Shown: positions 41,827 through 54,479 of the stretch, one piece after another
How the letters are laid out: each line of letters begins with the position of its first letter
Numbering within the stretch: position 1 is the stretch's first letter
NCBI RefSeq assembly: GCF_051622035.1
Contig: NC_135355.1
Span: forward strand, 22,870,486 to 22,934,485
Source of the DNA: Arctopsyche grandis
Lineage: Eukaryota > Arthropoda > Insecta > Trichoptera > Hydropsychidae
Length of the DNA stretch: 64,000 bases
Direction of reading: 5' to 3'
The notes under the pieces: model-generated
Seen by the model: only the letters and a program-made list of their open reading frames with translations
Told to the model about the DNA's origin: nothing
Database searches by the model: none
Program-made: the position numbers and the translations under genes

Positions 41827-42369
41827 AGTATATGTATGTACATTAGGATTTCTGAAAACCCGGGTTTTCAAAACCACACGGATTCAGTTCGGATACGGGT
41901 CCAAAATCAAAATTAAAAACCAGATTTTAAATTCAAATTTTTTAAATTTATTTTGTTTCATTATACAATTCTGGAAAAATACTATAGAAGGTGATATAAA
42001 ACATATAATAAACAAATACAAATACAATATTAATGAATATCAATATCAATATTAATGTTATTAAAACAATTATATCTCAGCAGAGGTATACCAATATGAC
42101 CGGCACATTTAGCAAATGTGTAATTTGTGTCCTTTTATTACTATCATTAGTATTATAGAATTTTTTAGTTTTTCGAAAAATATAATGAAAACTATACTTA
42201 TATTCGGTCAAGAATAAAACTGATTTTTTTAAGAGAATTACTAGAAATAAATAAAATAAAGTACTTACCGTTAACGAAATCAGGTATGATGATGAGATAA
42301 TAATTTTGAAACGATTTTTACCCTCTGAAGTCTTAGAGTAGTCTGAGGCAAAATGCAAAAATATGTACG

Positions 42370-42370
<1 letters not shown>

Positions 42371-42440
<70 letters not shown>
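42371..42440. repeat. (TA)n microsatellite
   Basis: About 70 bp of pure TA repeat. Confidence 0.95.
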
Positions 42441-42444
<4 letters not shown>

Positions 42445-43731
42445 AATTCTATATTTAGCCAAATTTCAGTACGCCGTATCGTCGTATTTCGGTATTTATT
42501 TTCAATATATTATATAAAACCCTCTTCCATTGTTCGCAGTTTTCTCAGAACTCACAAGCCGTAAAATCAGGTTCTCGAACAAATAAGGTAATATTTTAAT
42601 GTACACGCAGAATCTATAAATAATATTTATATGTACATGAAATGTTATTTATAGATTCCAGGTCGACCCTAGAAACCCTAATGTACATATTATACATATG
42701 TATATCAAATAAAATTGTTAAGAAAGAAAAGAAATAATTGAATGAAATAAAAAACAAAATATATCAATGGATGGTAAGATTTTTCATCCCTATTTTCATG
42801 AACCTGAAATTTTCCGAAGATTGACGAAAGAAGACGAGCAAGACCGAATCATTTTCTATCAGCAATCTACCTAAAAACGATGAATTTTTATGATTCGCAA
42901 AAAAAAAACTAAATTGAATCGTTTAATATATTCATCCGACTTAATTTTCAAGCCGATCGATCCACGAAAATCTACACAAAGAGTCTAGTTGGGTGCAAAG
43001 TCGGGTATACATACGGGGTGTCAGTTTTGGGCCTGCACTGACATTGGCACGACCCCACTGCGCAACTCGTAGTCATCGACTCGTCGCGAATACGTGGGAT
43101 TTTCGCTACGACCCTCTACGATACTACAATCAAGTATATGACGGCTCAAAATGTATGTCAAATAGATTGTCTGCGATAAAAATAAAATTCGGCGATCGAT
43201 TCACGCTTTTAAACACATTGAAAAATAAAATATCATTAATATAATTATATGTATCACATATCTATGTCAGACTTAAAATTATAGCAAAAATAGGATATGA
43301 CTCAAAATCTATCATCAGTGATGATATTGTGTCATTTTTTTCGAATGCGGTTGGTTGCGATAGTCAAATTTCATAGTTCATGTTTATCTAGGCGATAACA
43401 AAATAAGGTTAAACAGAACACCTACACATTCAAAGTGCTTGTATAAAATCGTTTTTTAATTTCAGTTTTATAATAGAATTTAAAATCAGTGTCGCTGACA
43501 TTTATTTGCCTCTGGAATATCAACTACATAGGTCCGAGATTATGAACCTAGAGCACGTGTGCCAAAGGTGGCACATACAAAAATTTTGGTGGCACGCGAA
43601 CGATTTAAAATTTGTCAGTTACATACATAAATGCAGAATTTCGCCAGCAAATGAAAAATAAGGTTTAATTCAAAAATAGCTTGAAACATCATTCCAGAAA
43701 TCTTGGCTGTTTTAAAAGAACTGGTGATGGC

Positions 43732-44488
43732 CAGGCCCGGCTCGAGGGTGTATGGCGCCTTTACGCAGATTGGATTTCTGCAGCCCCCTTAAATGTTTTT
43801 CTGGCTTTTGTTGATGTACAATTCTTCTATATCAAATTGTTTTCAAAGTTCTCATTCAATGAATATCATTGCCCAAGCGTCTAATCGCGTCTAATAAATT
43901 CAAGGGTGATTTTAATCTGGTTTTTATTAACTTTACTTTAGAAAAGCTCCTTTTCACGCTCATCATTGAAACGGATAACGTTAGAAAAATACGGAGAGCT
44001 ATGAATAAATTCGCAATGAAGACATTGATTTATATGTAACAATGAATTGAAGAATTTTTTCGACTGAGATTTCTTAATTTTTTTATGATTGGTTAAGATA
44101 TTTAATTTCGTGAAGTAAATCCATCTCCGATATATGTACATACATACTTCGTTTAAAGACACGATTCAGCAGTATTTTATTAAAATACAATTCCTTGTAA
44201 CCATTTGAACCACGACAGTTTATTGTTTGACAAGTTTTATTCCTGAGTATTCGATAGTTGACAGTCAACTTCCTGCGTTCGTCATAAATTATAATATTTT
44301 ATGTTCAGTATTATTACTTCTAATAGAAAAATAAAATTGAATATATATTGTTTTATAAAGAAAGACAATTTTTTTTATTTTATGATCAAAAATGAAAAAA
44401 ATGAAGGTGCCTCACAGTACCCTTTGGCTATGGCGCCCCTAGATACGTGCCTATGATATATATGTGCTGCCTCTTTAAGCCGGCCCTG
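43732..44488. mobile_element. hAT-type element (CAGGGCCGGCT ends)
   Basis: The ends CAGGCCCGGCTCGAGGG and AAGCCGGCCCTG are inverted. GGCGCC lies near the left end and GGCGCCCC near the right. The flanks GTGATGGC and GTGATATA share five leading bases. The interior is AT-rich with only broken frames. Confidence 0.6.
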
Positions 44489-44489
44489 G

Positions 44490-46240
44490 TGATATAATCA
44501 ATTTTCTCTTTTACATGCTTGAGAGTCGTTATTTTCTGAAATGAATTTTATAAAATCATTGACTGATGAATCCAGTTGGGCTTGCATATTGTTAAATATC
44601 TCGAAATATGAAGCAGTTGGCTTCAAATCAACGGCAGTTAAGTTCTTATTCATGAATAATTTTGAAAATTTATTTTTGTTAAATATATTTATTTATTTAA
44701 TTATCATTTTTGAATTAGCTTTGGAGAGTTGCATTCCGAACGTCTTAAATTTTTTAATGTTTTTTGTTTATGTTTGTATGTAAACACATGTATAGGTGCA
44801 TTATTTATTTACCTACACAATGTAGGTAAAGCATAGGAAATAAAAGAAAGTTTCAAGAAAAACATAGATATGCATGTACATACATAATCTTGGGTAAGTG
44901 TGGTTATCGCGTGACTTCAGCGAATAAACCAAATTATGAATTTATTTCACTTCGCCACGCAATTCTTGTTATTCTAAGTTCTAAATTAATTGTTAATTAA
45001 TACACAAGAGATTTGAAGATTTGGATTATTTATTTAAAAATATATACATACATATATATCATTTACTTTTATTATGTTATTAAACACTACTTTCCATCGC
45101 AAATTTCGCTGGCCTGTTATTAACTGATAAAAACAAATCAGCTAGATTTTTATTTCTAACCGAGCTTCCTGTTTTTGTTTGATATTTATTCAGTGGCGCT
45201 ACCATTTGATAACATATTTCTATTTATTACGTTATTTTATACTACGGAATTATATTTCTTAAAATTTATATATGTAAAATATTAAAATTGATTAAGCGAT
45301 ATAGTTTTGTTACTGTGGAATACTGATAATCGTAAACATGAACTAATACCGGGTTGATACGATACGAATAAAACCAGACCAAGTCACTTGGATGAGTTAC
45401 TTGGACGTCCAAGATAATTTTTTTCATGAGGTTTAGCAGGAAGATAAATATACAGACATGTAATAACTAGACTGCGGATAGAGAGCGTGCTTTTTCCAGG
45501 AATCGGGGCGGTTTGGCTCTATTTACAAATCTTAAGTGCAAAAAAAAAGGTTCGGCAAACCTTTAATAAAGCATTTACAACAATTGAACAATGAACGGCG
45601 CGCTTTGGGTCCGCAGTCTAGTAACATACTACTTCACAAGTATTGTCTCTGTTTCTGAACATTTTTTCGTATATACATATGTATGTATGTATGTACTTTC
45701 GACACTATTTTTCATATTTATATTTCATATTTCAATAACAATCGACAAAGTTGAGTGCGGTTCGACTTACTCTGGTCGGATTCCAGCGTCCAAAAACGCT
45801 CGGATCATCTGTTGCCACGTTACGCGTAATATCCGAGCTACTCGTCTGGTTACTCGGTCTGGGTTTACTCGTGTCGTGTAAATCCGGTATTACTCGTGTA
45901 GGTAGATATTTTCATATAATAATATAGTATAACTATATCAAGATTTTTTATTCAGATAATGAAAAACATTTGTGAAACAGAGTAAAAAGTTTTGTATTAA
46001 GCTATTTACTGTATTGTAGAAAGTATACATTTTTAACTTTTCCAGAGTCATGATGGAAGTATTCGGTATAAATAAATTATTCTTTTATTGAATATAATTA
46101 CACGTTGATTAAATTATTTGTCTACGCCACTGATTTCTCGTTGAATGTATTTTATTGCTCGTAACACTAACCACAGACCAACAGGATCTCCCAGGAGTAC
46201 GTTCAGATGATGGCCACAGGGTTGTGGAATAATTCACTTG
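44490..46240. other. Upstream region of Nimrod-like gene 1
   Basis: AT-rich, with one small palindromic element (45480-45612). An acceptor-like AACCACAG near 46175 could mark a 5' UTR splice. No clear TATA box was assigned. Confidence 0.5.
45480..45612. repeat. Small palindromic element, copy 2 (diverged left half)
   Basis: GGTTCGGCAAACCTTTAATA and TTACAACAATTGAACAATGA match 31425-31480. Confidence 0.55.
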
Positions 46241-46244
46241 CATC

Positions 46245-49200
46245 ATGGATGTCTTTCGGTGTTTGCGCATCGTTTCAATATTTGTGATTATTTTATTAAT
46301 TTTTAATTTCGTTGAGAAAATTGACGCACAATCCGACGGCATTTGTGGAAGTAAAGATTTAACGTAAGTTTCACCCATTTTAATAATGATCAAGACTGAA
46401 TAATGATTAACAATTAACTTGATTTTTAATTAAGGGAAAGAAAAGTAAAAAATCTGACATATAGAAAACAAGTGTCTGTGCAGTACACTGCCATTTGCAA
46501 AGTGAATGGTAAAACACAGAAGTGTAATCGAACTAAGAAAGTCACCAAAACTTACCCACGTCGTGTGGTAAACAATTTTTATTTTCTAAATTTAAAACAA
46601 CTAAAAAATAAGTAAATGAAAACTATCGAGTTAAAAGTGATATATTTAAAAGCTAACATTTTTTTTCTAGACTTACATTGAGAAGAAAAAATTCAATTAC
46701 TGTTGCGATGGTTTTACATACAATCCAGAAAAGAATTCATGTGATCCCGAGCCTGAAAATTGTGTTCCAAACTGCATCAACGGTGACTGCATTGGTCAAA
46801 ACCAGTGCAAATGTCACGATGGCTATCACAAGAGTTCGACCGGCGAATGCCTACCCACGTGTCTATCACCGTGCCAAAACGGATACTGTGCAGCCCCAAA
46901 TCAATGCGTATGCTTCAATGGCTTTCAAATTGATGTCGAAGACAAATACAAATGTGTACCTTCGTGTAATCCAGAATGCATAAACGGGAAGTGCACCGGT
47001 GTGAACTTGTGCACGTGCAACCAAGGCTACGGCACGGAAGTTTTGATGTCACACGTGTGCAATCCGATATGTAATGAGAGTTGTTTGAACGGCTACTGCT
47101 CATCACCAAACAAGTGCACATGCAACACAGGATTCAAATTTGATTCAAATGAAAAGTGCATTCCGACTTGCGACGATGAATGCATAAACGGATTCTGCTC
47201 AGCGCCGAATATTTGCACTTGTTCAGCGGGATATCGACAGAGCTATAATTCATCTACTCACTGCGAACCAATATGCACAACATCTTGTTTAAATGGTGAA
47301 TGCATTGCGCCAGATATGTGTCAATGTTTTGACGGATACACAACGAGTGACGATAAGTTCATCTGTGAACCAGTGTGTAATGAAACTTGCACCAACGGCT
47401 ATTGCAATTCTCCTGGAGAGTGTGAATGTTTTTCAAACTACACCCAAGATCCAAACGATTTATACAATTGCTTGCCCAAATGCGAACAGCCGTGTGTTAA
47501 TGGATTTTGCTCCTCGCCCAATTTGTGTTTGTGTAATGATGGATTCAAAGAAGACTTGGAAGTAGAAGGAAAATGCATTCCACATTGCGAAGACGATTGC
47601 ACAAATGGTTTTTGTTCATCGCCGAATAATTGCACTTGTTTAATGGGATATCGTATGAGTTATAATTCATCAACTTTTTGTGAACCAATATGCACGACAT
47701 CTTGTTTCAATGGAGAATGTGTGTCACCAGATAAGTGTAAATGTTTCGAAGGGTATACTACGACCAATGATAAGTTCATCTGCGAACCAGCGTGCAACGA
47801 GACTTGCATCAACGGCTATTGCAATTCTCCTGGAGAGTGCGAATGTTTCGCAAATTACACGCAAGATCCGAATGATTTATACAATTGCTTGCCTAAATGT
47901 GAACAACCTTGCGTTAATGGATTTTGCTCATCACCCAATTTATGTATGTGTAATGATGGATTCAAAAAAGACTCGGAAGTAGAAGGAAAATGCATTCCGC
48001 ATTGCGAAATCGACTGCACAAATGGTTTTTGCTCATCGCCGAATAATTGCTCTTGCTTCACCGGATATAATTCCTCAGCAAATTGCGAACCTATATGTAA
48101 GACACCTTGTTCCAATGGAGAATGTGTATCGCCAGATGTGTGTAAATGTTTCGAGGGATTCTCTACGACCAACGATAAATTCATCTGTGAACCAGTGTGC
48201 AACGAGACTTGCATCAACGGGCACTGCAAATCTCCCGGAGTATGCGAATGCTATCCGAACTTTTCACAAGATCCGAATAATTTATATTTATGCCAGCCTG
48301 AATGCAAAGAGCCTTGTAAGAATGGGAAGTGTGTTTCACCAAATATTTGTGAATGCAACAACGGCTATATAAAGGATGAATCCAATAATTATAATTGTCT
48401 TCCGATCTGTTCCACGAATTGCACCAGTGGGTACTGTTCTGCTCCCGACAATTGCGAATGTTTTTCAGGATACAAAAAGATCAAAAATGTATGTCAACCG
48501 TGGTGTAAAAGACCGTGTCGCAATGCGAAGTGTTCTGCACCGAACAAGTGCACTTGCATCGATGGTTTTACCGAGGATGAACAAGATCCTTACACATGCG
48601 TACCCAGTTGTAGTCAAGAGTGCATCAATGGAAGATGCTCCAAGCCGAACACATGTACGTGTTCGTTTGGATTTAAAAAACGGAATGGTACCGACATTTG
48701 CGTCCCACAATGTAAACAGGAGTGTTTGAATGGTATCTGTATAGCATATAATAAATGCAGTTGCTTACCAGGGTATGAACTGGATGCAATAAACAAATAT
48801 AAATGTAATCCAATTTGCACCACATCTTGCGGACACGGCAGTTGTAACGCGCCTGAAGTATGCTCCTGCGAAGAAGGATATGCCTCTTTAGGACCGTTTA
48901 GTGCTTGCTTGCCCATATGTAATGAATGTTCCAATGGAAAATGCATTGAACCAAATGTTTGTAAATGCAACAAAGGATTTGAAAGATCTGATACGTTCAA
49001 ATGTGAACCGCACTGTTCCAGTGGCTGCATCAATGGCTTTTGCAATTTCCCAGATATTTGCTCCTGCAATGATGGTTTTACGTTGGTCAGATCCCCAGAT
49101 GATTCATCAGAATATTGCCAATCAAATTGTGAGTTAGAGTGTGTATTTGGAAATTGCACTGACGAAGGGATATGCATTTGCTTAGAGGGATTTACTGGTG

Positions 49201-49861
49201 CTAATTGCTCTGAAACTAAAGAGCCCTTTTTTACAGTGGTCACTGCTGGTATGAAAGCGGGAAAGTGAGTATTTTCAAAGAACCACTTTCATATTATCTG
49301 GATTTTATTCAAAATGAAATTTTTCGCCATAAAAAATATTGTGGAACAAAACAAAAACAAGATTTTACTGGTTTAAAATCCATATGGTATGCTTATTATG
49401 TAAAAAGTATTATTTTTTATTATTTAATTATATATTTTATTCACAGGTTCGGAGAATCTCCTTATCATTTGATCATCGTAGTGGCTACTGTATTGGTAGT
49501 TGGCTTAGTTTTAATGGCATTAGATAAGATAGTTCGCCAAAGACTCTGCACAGTTGTGTCCGAAGATGACGATTCAAGTATGGTATATCATTACTTTAAA
49601 TTAATTTAAATTATATAATATTCATCATTTCATTTTTCAGGTGAGTGGAGGTACAATAATAATCTTTACGTTGTAGAAGATATTGGATCATTGTCAAGGA
49701 ATAATGTTAAGATATATAATAATCCCATGTATATGGGGGCCAATAATTATTCTACTACAGATTTTAATGAAATACATACGCCTTTGAACGATTTAGATTT
49801 TAAAAATGGTGCTAAAAATACCGAAGGCATGTATGCCACCATTCAAAAGATGAAGAAATAA
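46245..49861 (+). CDS. Nimrod/Eater-like scavenger receptor (paralogue 1)
   Basis: Five exons, 46245-46363, 46435-46567, 46671-49264, 49447-49577 and 49641-49861, join in phase into 1065 residues. Residues 1 to about 33 are a signal peptide (MDVFRCLRIVSIFVIILLIF). Residues 38 to about 110 look like an EMI-type region ending in CCDGF (Cys 95-96), the Nimrod hallmark. Then follow 24 EGF-like repeats of the Nimrod type (C-x3-C-x-NG-x-C-x2-P-x2-C-x-C-x2-G[YF]), all in one 2.6 kb exon. One membrane segment lies near 955-976 (HLIIVVATVLVVGLVLMAL). The tail of about 90 residues carries YVVEDI, NPMY and YATI. NPxY motifs bind PTB adaptors such as Ced-6. In insects this family acts on haemocytes in phagocytosis of bacteria and debris; that role is inferred here. 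Repeats 6-9 and 10-13 are recent duplicates. The next gene downstream is a paralogue. Confidence 0.9.
47274..48423 (+). repeat. Higher-order EGF repeat inside Nimrod-like gene 1
   Basis: A block of four EGF-like modules is repeated: 47274-47690 (417 nt), 47691-48095 (405 nt) and a more diverged, partial third copy from 48096. The first two copies share long identical peptide stretches such as DPNDLYNCLPKCEQPCVNGF, which shows a recent in-frame tandem duplication. Confidence 0.85.
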
Positions 49862-50177
49862 ATATTTTATTTGTATGTATGATACAGTTAATTAAAATCG
49901 AGAATTTTTCCAGACAACGAACAATACAAAAAAAAATGGTGGTTATTTACAAATAGTTATGATTCTAAAAAAAGATAAATTAACGTCGACATGTTTTATA
50001 AATAATGAAATCGTTGTATATGCGAAGGGCTTAAAATTATTTAAATGTTATTAAATAATTAGATTGTTGAATAGTTTCTGTAAGCAGTGTCATTTTTACA
50101 ATCTCCACCCACCTTGACGGGTTTTTTCTGTTGTTAAACCATTATCTATGTATGTATTATATATTTATAAACTATAA

Positions 50178-50183
50178 AATAAA
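50178..50183 (+). terminator. Poly(A) signal of Nimrod-like gene 1
   Basis: AATAAA about 320 nt after the stop codon at 49861, in an AT-rich 3' UTR. Confidence 0.45.
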
Positions 50184-50251
50184 GATGAAATAAAATATAA
50201 AAAATTTACTTCAGATTGCTCATTACTATTATTTTTATATTATTTCAAGAG

Positions 50252-50420
50252 CAGTGGCGTGTGGTAAAATTCTCTCTATTTTTATCGCACAGCTTTACTT
50301 ACGTGTGCGCGAGCTGGAAACAAGGGAACTCGGTATGACGTCAACTAGTACCATTGTGTTCTACTCCCGCTCACATAAGTGAGGCTTTGCCACAAATAGA
50401 AGGAGAATTTTACCTCTTAC
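50252..50420. mobile_element. Foldback MITE copy (CAGTGGCGTGTGGTAAAATT)
   Basis: It begins CAGTGGCGTGTGGTAAAATT and its right arm is AAGGAGAATTTTACC-like. The centre has diverged (TATGACGTCAACTAGTACC). It lies just downstream of Nimrod-like gene 1. Confidence 0.6.
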
Positions 50421-50615
50421 AATTAATTATATAATAAATATTACACGTTTTCAGAATTAAACAAGTTCAAACTATTCGTAGATGTAAGAGTAAGTATGTA
50501 CGTAGCGAGAAATTTCTTAATACAGAAATCAATAAATAAATGAGTATATGTTTAGATTAGATTTAGATTATTAATTAAAAAAATATATATATTAAAAAAT
50601 ATATATATTTTTAAA

Positions 50616-50668
50616 GCATATATGTACATATGTGTGTCACTTACAGACACACATATGTACATATATGC
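50616..50668. repeat. Perfect 23-bp hairpin with 7-nt loop
   Basis: Arms 50616-50638 and 50646-50668 are exact inverse copies (core ATATGTACATATGTGTGTC), with loop ACTTACA. Confidence 0.85.
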
Positions 50669-50832
50669 GAGTTTTTCTTCCATTAATTGTGTAGGGGAGG
50701 GTGGGGTAATATAGCCACCTCAAAGTCGTTATCAAATTGCTGACGTTTATGGTGCATATTATTTATCTGAAACTGAAAGAAAGGATTCAGGTGTAGCTCA
50801 TGAAGCTACCACATTAGCGGGACAATTAAAAC

Positions 50833-50990
<158 letters not shown>

Positions 50991-50999
50991 GTTGCAAAA

Positions 51000-51548
51000 T
51001 TTTTCAAATTTCTTCATGGCGGTGTATTTTCCTTAAATCAGCATCCCACTGTAAATATATAATCTTAATTTATATCTCCGTCCATACGCTATCAATATAT
51101 ATATTGCAATTGATCTCGTATAATTGCCAAGCCTATGTTAATTTTTCGGAAGTCGCCAAATCTTCATAGAAACTCAACACTTAAATCGTTGATAATTTCA
51201 CCATATTCTTCAAATTTATTTTCTGGTATCTTCAGCAATTTCATGGTTGAAAAGTGGTCTACACGTTTAAAAAATAAAGTGAAGAAACAGTCGTAGTTTT
51301 AATTTAAATCCATTCAAACTTTTCACCATATCATGGACATATAAATTTTCCACATGGAACACTGTGTTGAAAGTATTTAAATGTGACACGATGTCCAAAG
51401 TAAATGCAAAATCACACAGCCAGTCATTATCAGTTAATTCGGGAAAGTCGATAATATTTTTCATTTTTAAAAATAGAACGATTTCTTCTTTTGTATCCCA
51501 TACTCGCCGAAGTATTTTTCCTAGGCTAAGCCATCGAATATGATTCAC
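51000..51548 (-). pseudogene. hAT transposase fragment, GTF2IRD2/ZBED-like
   Basis: The minus frame from 51548 reads IRWLSLGKILRRVWDTKEEI, then ELTDNDWLCDFAFTLDIVSH and LNGFKLKLRLF. This is the conserved block of GTF2IRD2-like hAT proteins (RWLSRGKVLxRV, FPEL, DWLxDLAFLxDI, LNxLNxxLQ). After a frame break it continues as FSTMKLLKIPENKFEEYGEI, then a stop, RFGDFRK, and finally [12 protein letters not shown]. Several stops make it non-functional. Confidence 0.75.
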
Positions 51549-52050
51549 TTACGCGCGTAAGTGACGGACTCTCGCTTGCCGTCCCGCTTGTACCAACGTT
51601 TCTGGTGTACGCTCACGGAAACTGAACGAAAGTCTTTCTTAGCAATTACCGCTCGAGTTAGTACGTTTAGACAAAAATACAAAATATGGAGATAGAAAAC
51701 TAATCCTTATAAACGTGGTGAAATAAAAAACTGACCAAACAAATGCAAAATAGCGCAGAGAAAAAATAAATATATTTTTGACTTTTAAAACTCGCTAGAA
51801 AATTAATTATAAGTATTTTAAAACAATAAAAAATCACAATCAAAATAAAAACATCTAACTATTGATTCCAATATTCACTTTGAGCACAGCAATACTAGAT
51901 TTTGAATTAAAGACCGCAAAAGCCAAAAATCTGTAAAAAGTGCGCATTTTTTTAAACGCTCATATCACGTAAAGAAGACCTAAAAAATAAAAATCATTAT
52001 CATATTCGAATTCAGTGGGTCAAATTTAATAAAGATTGGTTAGTCTCTGC

Positions 52051-54022
52051 CAGTGGCGGCTCGTGATGATTTTTAGTGGCGGGGCTGCACTGAAAAGATG
52101 TCTAAAAAATGTCACCATAATTGTTCTATCATGTCATAACAGGACAAAATAAGCACAATTTTTGGCGTACGACCACTTACATGTGGATTTAAGTATTATT
52201 GAAAAAAAACTAGCAAAATTCACCACCCATTAAAGGGGTGCGTCCAAACGCGATGAAGATTTTGAAAAATACGCTGGTACTCCAGTAAGATTGCTGAAAT
52301 AAATTCGTGCTTGCTGGTTTCGCGACGCGGCATAACAATTGATGAGCATAACAGTGAACGAAGTGTGCATTTTTATAAGTTTGTTTCAAAATTTTCTGTA
52401 CACCTCCCCTCGCTCCGCTCATTACAGCGGCACCGTCGTAAGTTTGAGCAATAAGTTTTTCATTGGTATCGTTTAAAACTAGTTTTAATTGTTCAGTAAT
52501 GCATGCTGCTAAACCTTCTGCGCTCTTATTTTCCGGATTAAAAAAAACCCCAAAACCTTTCAAAAACTTTACCCCCTAATTCGTAACGAAAAACATTAAC
52601 CTTTTGACAATGCATCGATACATCGATTGTTTCATCTGCCATAACAGCTAGATAAGTTGCATTTTTTTTATTTCAGCACTTATTTGCTCCCTACTCACGT
52701 TCAAAATACAATCTAAAAGTTCATTTTGAATAGTTTTTGATGTCCCTTTAAAAACCGAAGAAGTTTGAAAATGTTTTTTTAAAGAATCGTCGAAATTTTG
52801 TGAATATTCTAGAAGCCCCCGAAAAACTCCTGGATTTTTTGAATTATCTGTTTCATCGTGTCCCCTCATTGGCATTTCAAATTTACCACAAAATTTAACG
52901 CAATCAATAATTTTAAATAAAACATCCCGATTTTTTTTCCCGATCTGTTTCCCGCCGATAGGCTTCGCTTAAATGGGTTTTTATGTTAGCCGATCCCAAA
53001 ATCGTGAGATTACATACATTTTTTAAGTGTTCGACACTTCCCTCGGGTTTTTTTAATTTTATCGTTTAAATGTTTTAAGTCAATAACTCCTGTTTTCGCC
53101 CAAGATGCTTCGCCTGGCGACTCGCCTCCAAACAAAAGACACGGATAACAAAATAACGCGTTTTTTTCTGTACTTCCCGTTAACCAATTGTATTTTTTAT
53201 AAATGTCTGGGTTAAATTTTCGCGAGTAACGAAAAGATCTACTAGTTGCAGGCTGTGAAATAATTAAATTGGGCGTGAGGCACCCTAATGCTTTTATAGC
53301 GACTTTTTCGGTAAGTTCTAGTCGCGAAAAGTGCAAATTTTGTAAATATTTTATTGAATTCTTTTTTTCTTCCATTTTTAAAAGAAAAAAAATCTTAATA
53401 TATTTAAATAAAAATTACGAGAAACAGATTTGAAAAAAGTTTGCTGTTATCAAAATGAAAACGACTCACCGAAGATTTGATGAGGGCTCGTACACAAACA
53501 ATTAAGAGTAACGAAAACGAATAAAGCTGTGATCGTGCGATTCAACTAATCAAATATAAGATCAAGCCCGCGAAATCTTACACAAACTGGCAGATGAATG
53601 TTGTTTAACAGGCGAAGGCTGCCGACTATCCAGCCCAAAACGGCAGAGTGAGTGAAAGAGAAAGAGCTATCTGCAGTTGCAAATAGCTATTTCTCTTTCT
53701 CGTTCCGAAACTCCGGGCTGCGTGGCGTTCAGGGCGGCGCTGTAAAACTTTACAGCCAGTACAGCAACATTTTAATTCATCTGTCACCATACAAGTTAGT
53801 GGAGTCTTCGAAACGGTCAAAATTACTTAAAATATCACCCTTTTGGATATGGGTGATATTGTAAGTAATATTAACTCTGTCGAAAGCCCCAATAGTTCGT
53901 CCATCCAACTAATAAAAAAATATCATTAATAAATAAAATATTAAATGTATTATTAAACATATATTTTAGAATTTTATAGGAGGGGCTGCAGCCCGGCAGC
54001 CTATTAGGACGAGCCGCCACTG
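52051..54022. mobile_element. Inner hAT element, 1972 bp, perfect 8-bp duplication GTCTCTGC
   Basis: TIRs CAGTGGCGGCTCGT and ACGAGCCGCCACTG. Both flanks are GTCTCTGC (52043-52050 and 54023-54030). It carries the broken transposase at 52210-53375 (-). Confidence 0.9.
52210..53375 (-). pseudogene. hAT transposase, frameshifted (TTF zinc finger, DUF4371)
   Basis: Three minus-strand segments lie in order. 53375-53010 holds the TTF zinc finger (SRKFNPDIYKKYNWLTGSTE, LFCYPCLLFGG). 52875-52648 holds part of the core (EYSQNFDDSLKKHFQTSSVF and NELLDCILNVSREQI). 52563-52210 holds the later core (KLIAQTYDGAAVMSGARGGV, NAHFVHCYAHQLL). Frameshifts separate them, and the C-terminal dimerisation domain is missing, so the gene is dead. 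The TTF/DUF4371 type is shared with the element at 29.6 kb, but the sequences differ. Confidence 0.8.
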
Positions 54023-54417
54023 GTCTCTGCTCTGGTAACTCAAAAACGTGATTTTTTGTTGCTCAGTGTAATTGCTCATTAAAGTTTGTAGTCTAGATTG
54101 GCCCAAATTCGAATTGTATCTTATGTCAGAAACGATAAAACATTTAACAAATTTTTTAGATCAGAAAAAAGTAAAATTTTTTTTAATGCTCGCGGGCCGC
54201 ACCAAAATACTCGGCGAGCCGCATGCGGCCCGCGGGCCGTAGTTTGCCCAGTCCTGGTTTAGACCTATATGAGGCTATTTAGAGATGACTGGTTCGAGTC
54301 GCGGCAAAGTCGTCTCGTCGAAAAATGAATTTATCGATTTTTATCGATTATCGATTCATTCATTATGTTCGGCGAGCGTTAGGACACACACACACACACA
54401 CGCACAGATTACCGTGC

Positions 54418-54418
<1 letters not shown>

Positions 54419-54470
<52 letters not shown>
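54419..54470. repeat. (TG)n microsatellite
   Basis: About 26 TG units, with a shorter (CA)n at 54383-54400. Confidence 0.95.
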
Positions 54471-54473
<3 letters not shown>

Positions 54474-54479
54474 CCATAA

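Larger units (their letters stand above)
41100..43700. other. AT-rich non-coding stretch
   Basis: Contains a MITE fragment (41763-41826) and a (TA)n tract (42371-42440). A hAT-like end (GTGTGCCAAAGGTGGCAC) lies near 43560. Short frames lack support. Confidence 0.55.
51000..54256 (-). mobile_element. Outer hAT element with GTF2IRD2/ZBED-like transposase remnant
   Basis: Its right end is a typical hAT TIR: the minus strand reads CAGGACTGGGCAAACTACGG, then CCCGCGGGCC. The left part encodes the decayed transposase at 51000-51548. The left TIR is not visible; a (TA)n tract lies where it should be. A second hAT (52051-54022) is inserted in the middle. Confidence 0.7.

Noticed and set aside
42993..43244. 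83-codon plus frame in a locally GC-richer stretch
   Set aside because: No splice signals or homology recognised.
44541..44783. 80-codon plus frame with hydrophobic run
   Set aside because: AT-rich, no signal-peptide context or splice support; likely chance.
48614..49243. Long minus-strand frames opposite the EGF-repeat exons (also 47855-48229 and 58927-59346)
   Set aside because: Shadows of the repeated Cys codons on the opposite strand; no splice sites or domains.
54283..54310. B-box-like GGTTCGAGTC
   Set aside because: No A box at the right distance and no SINE body; next to a hAT end, so taken as chance.
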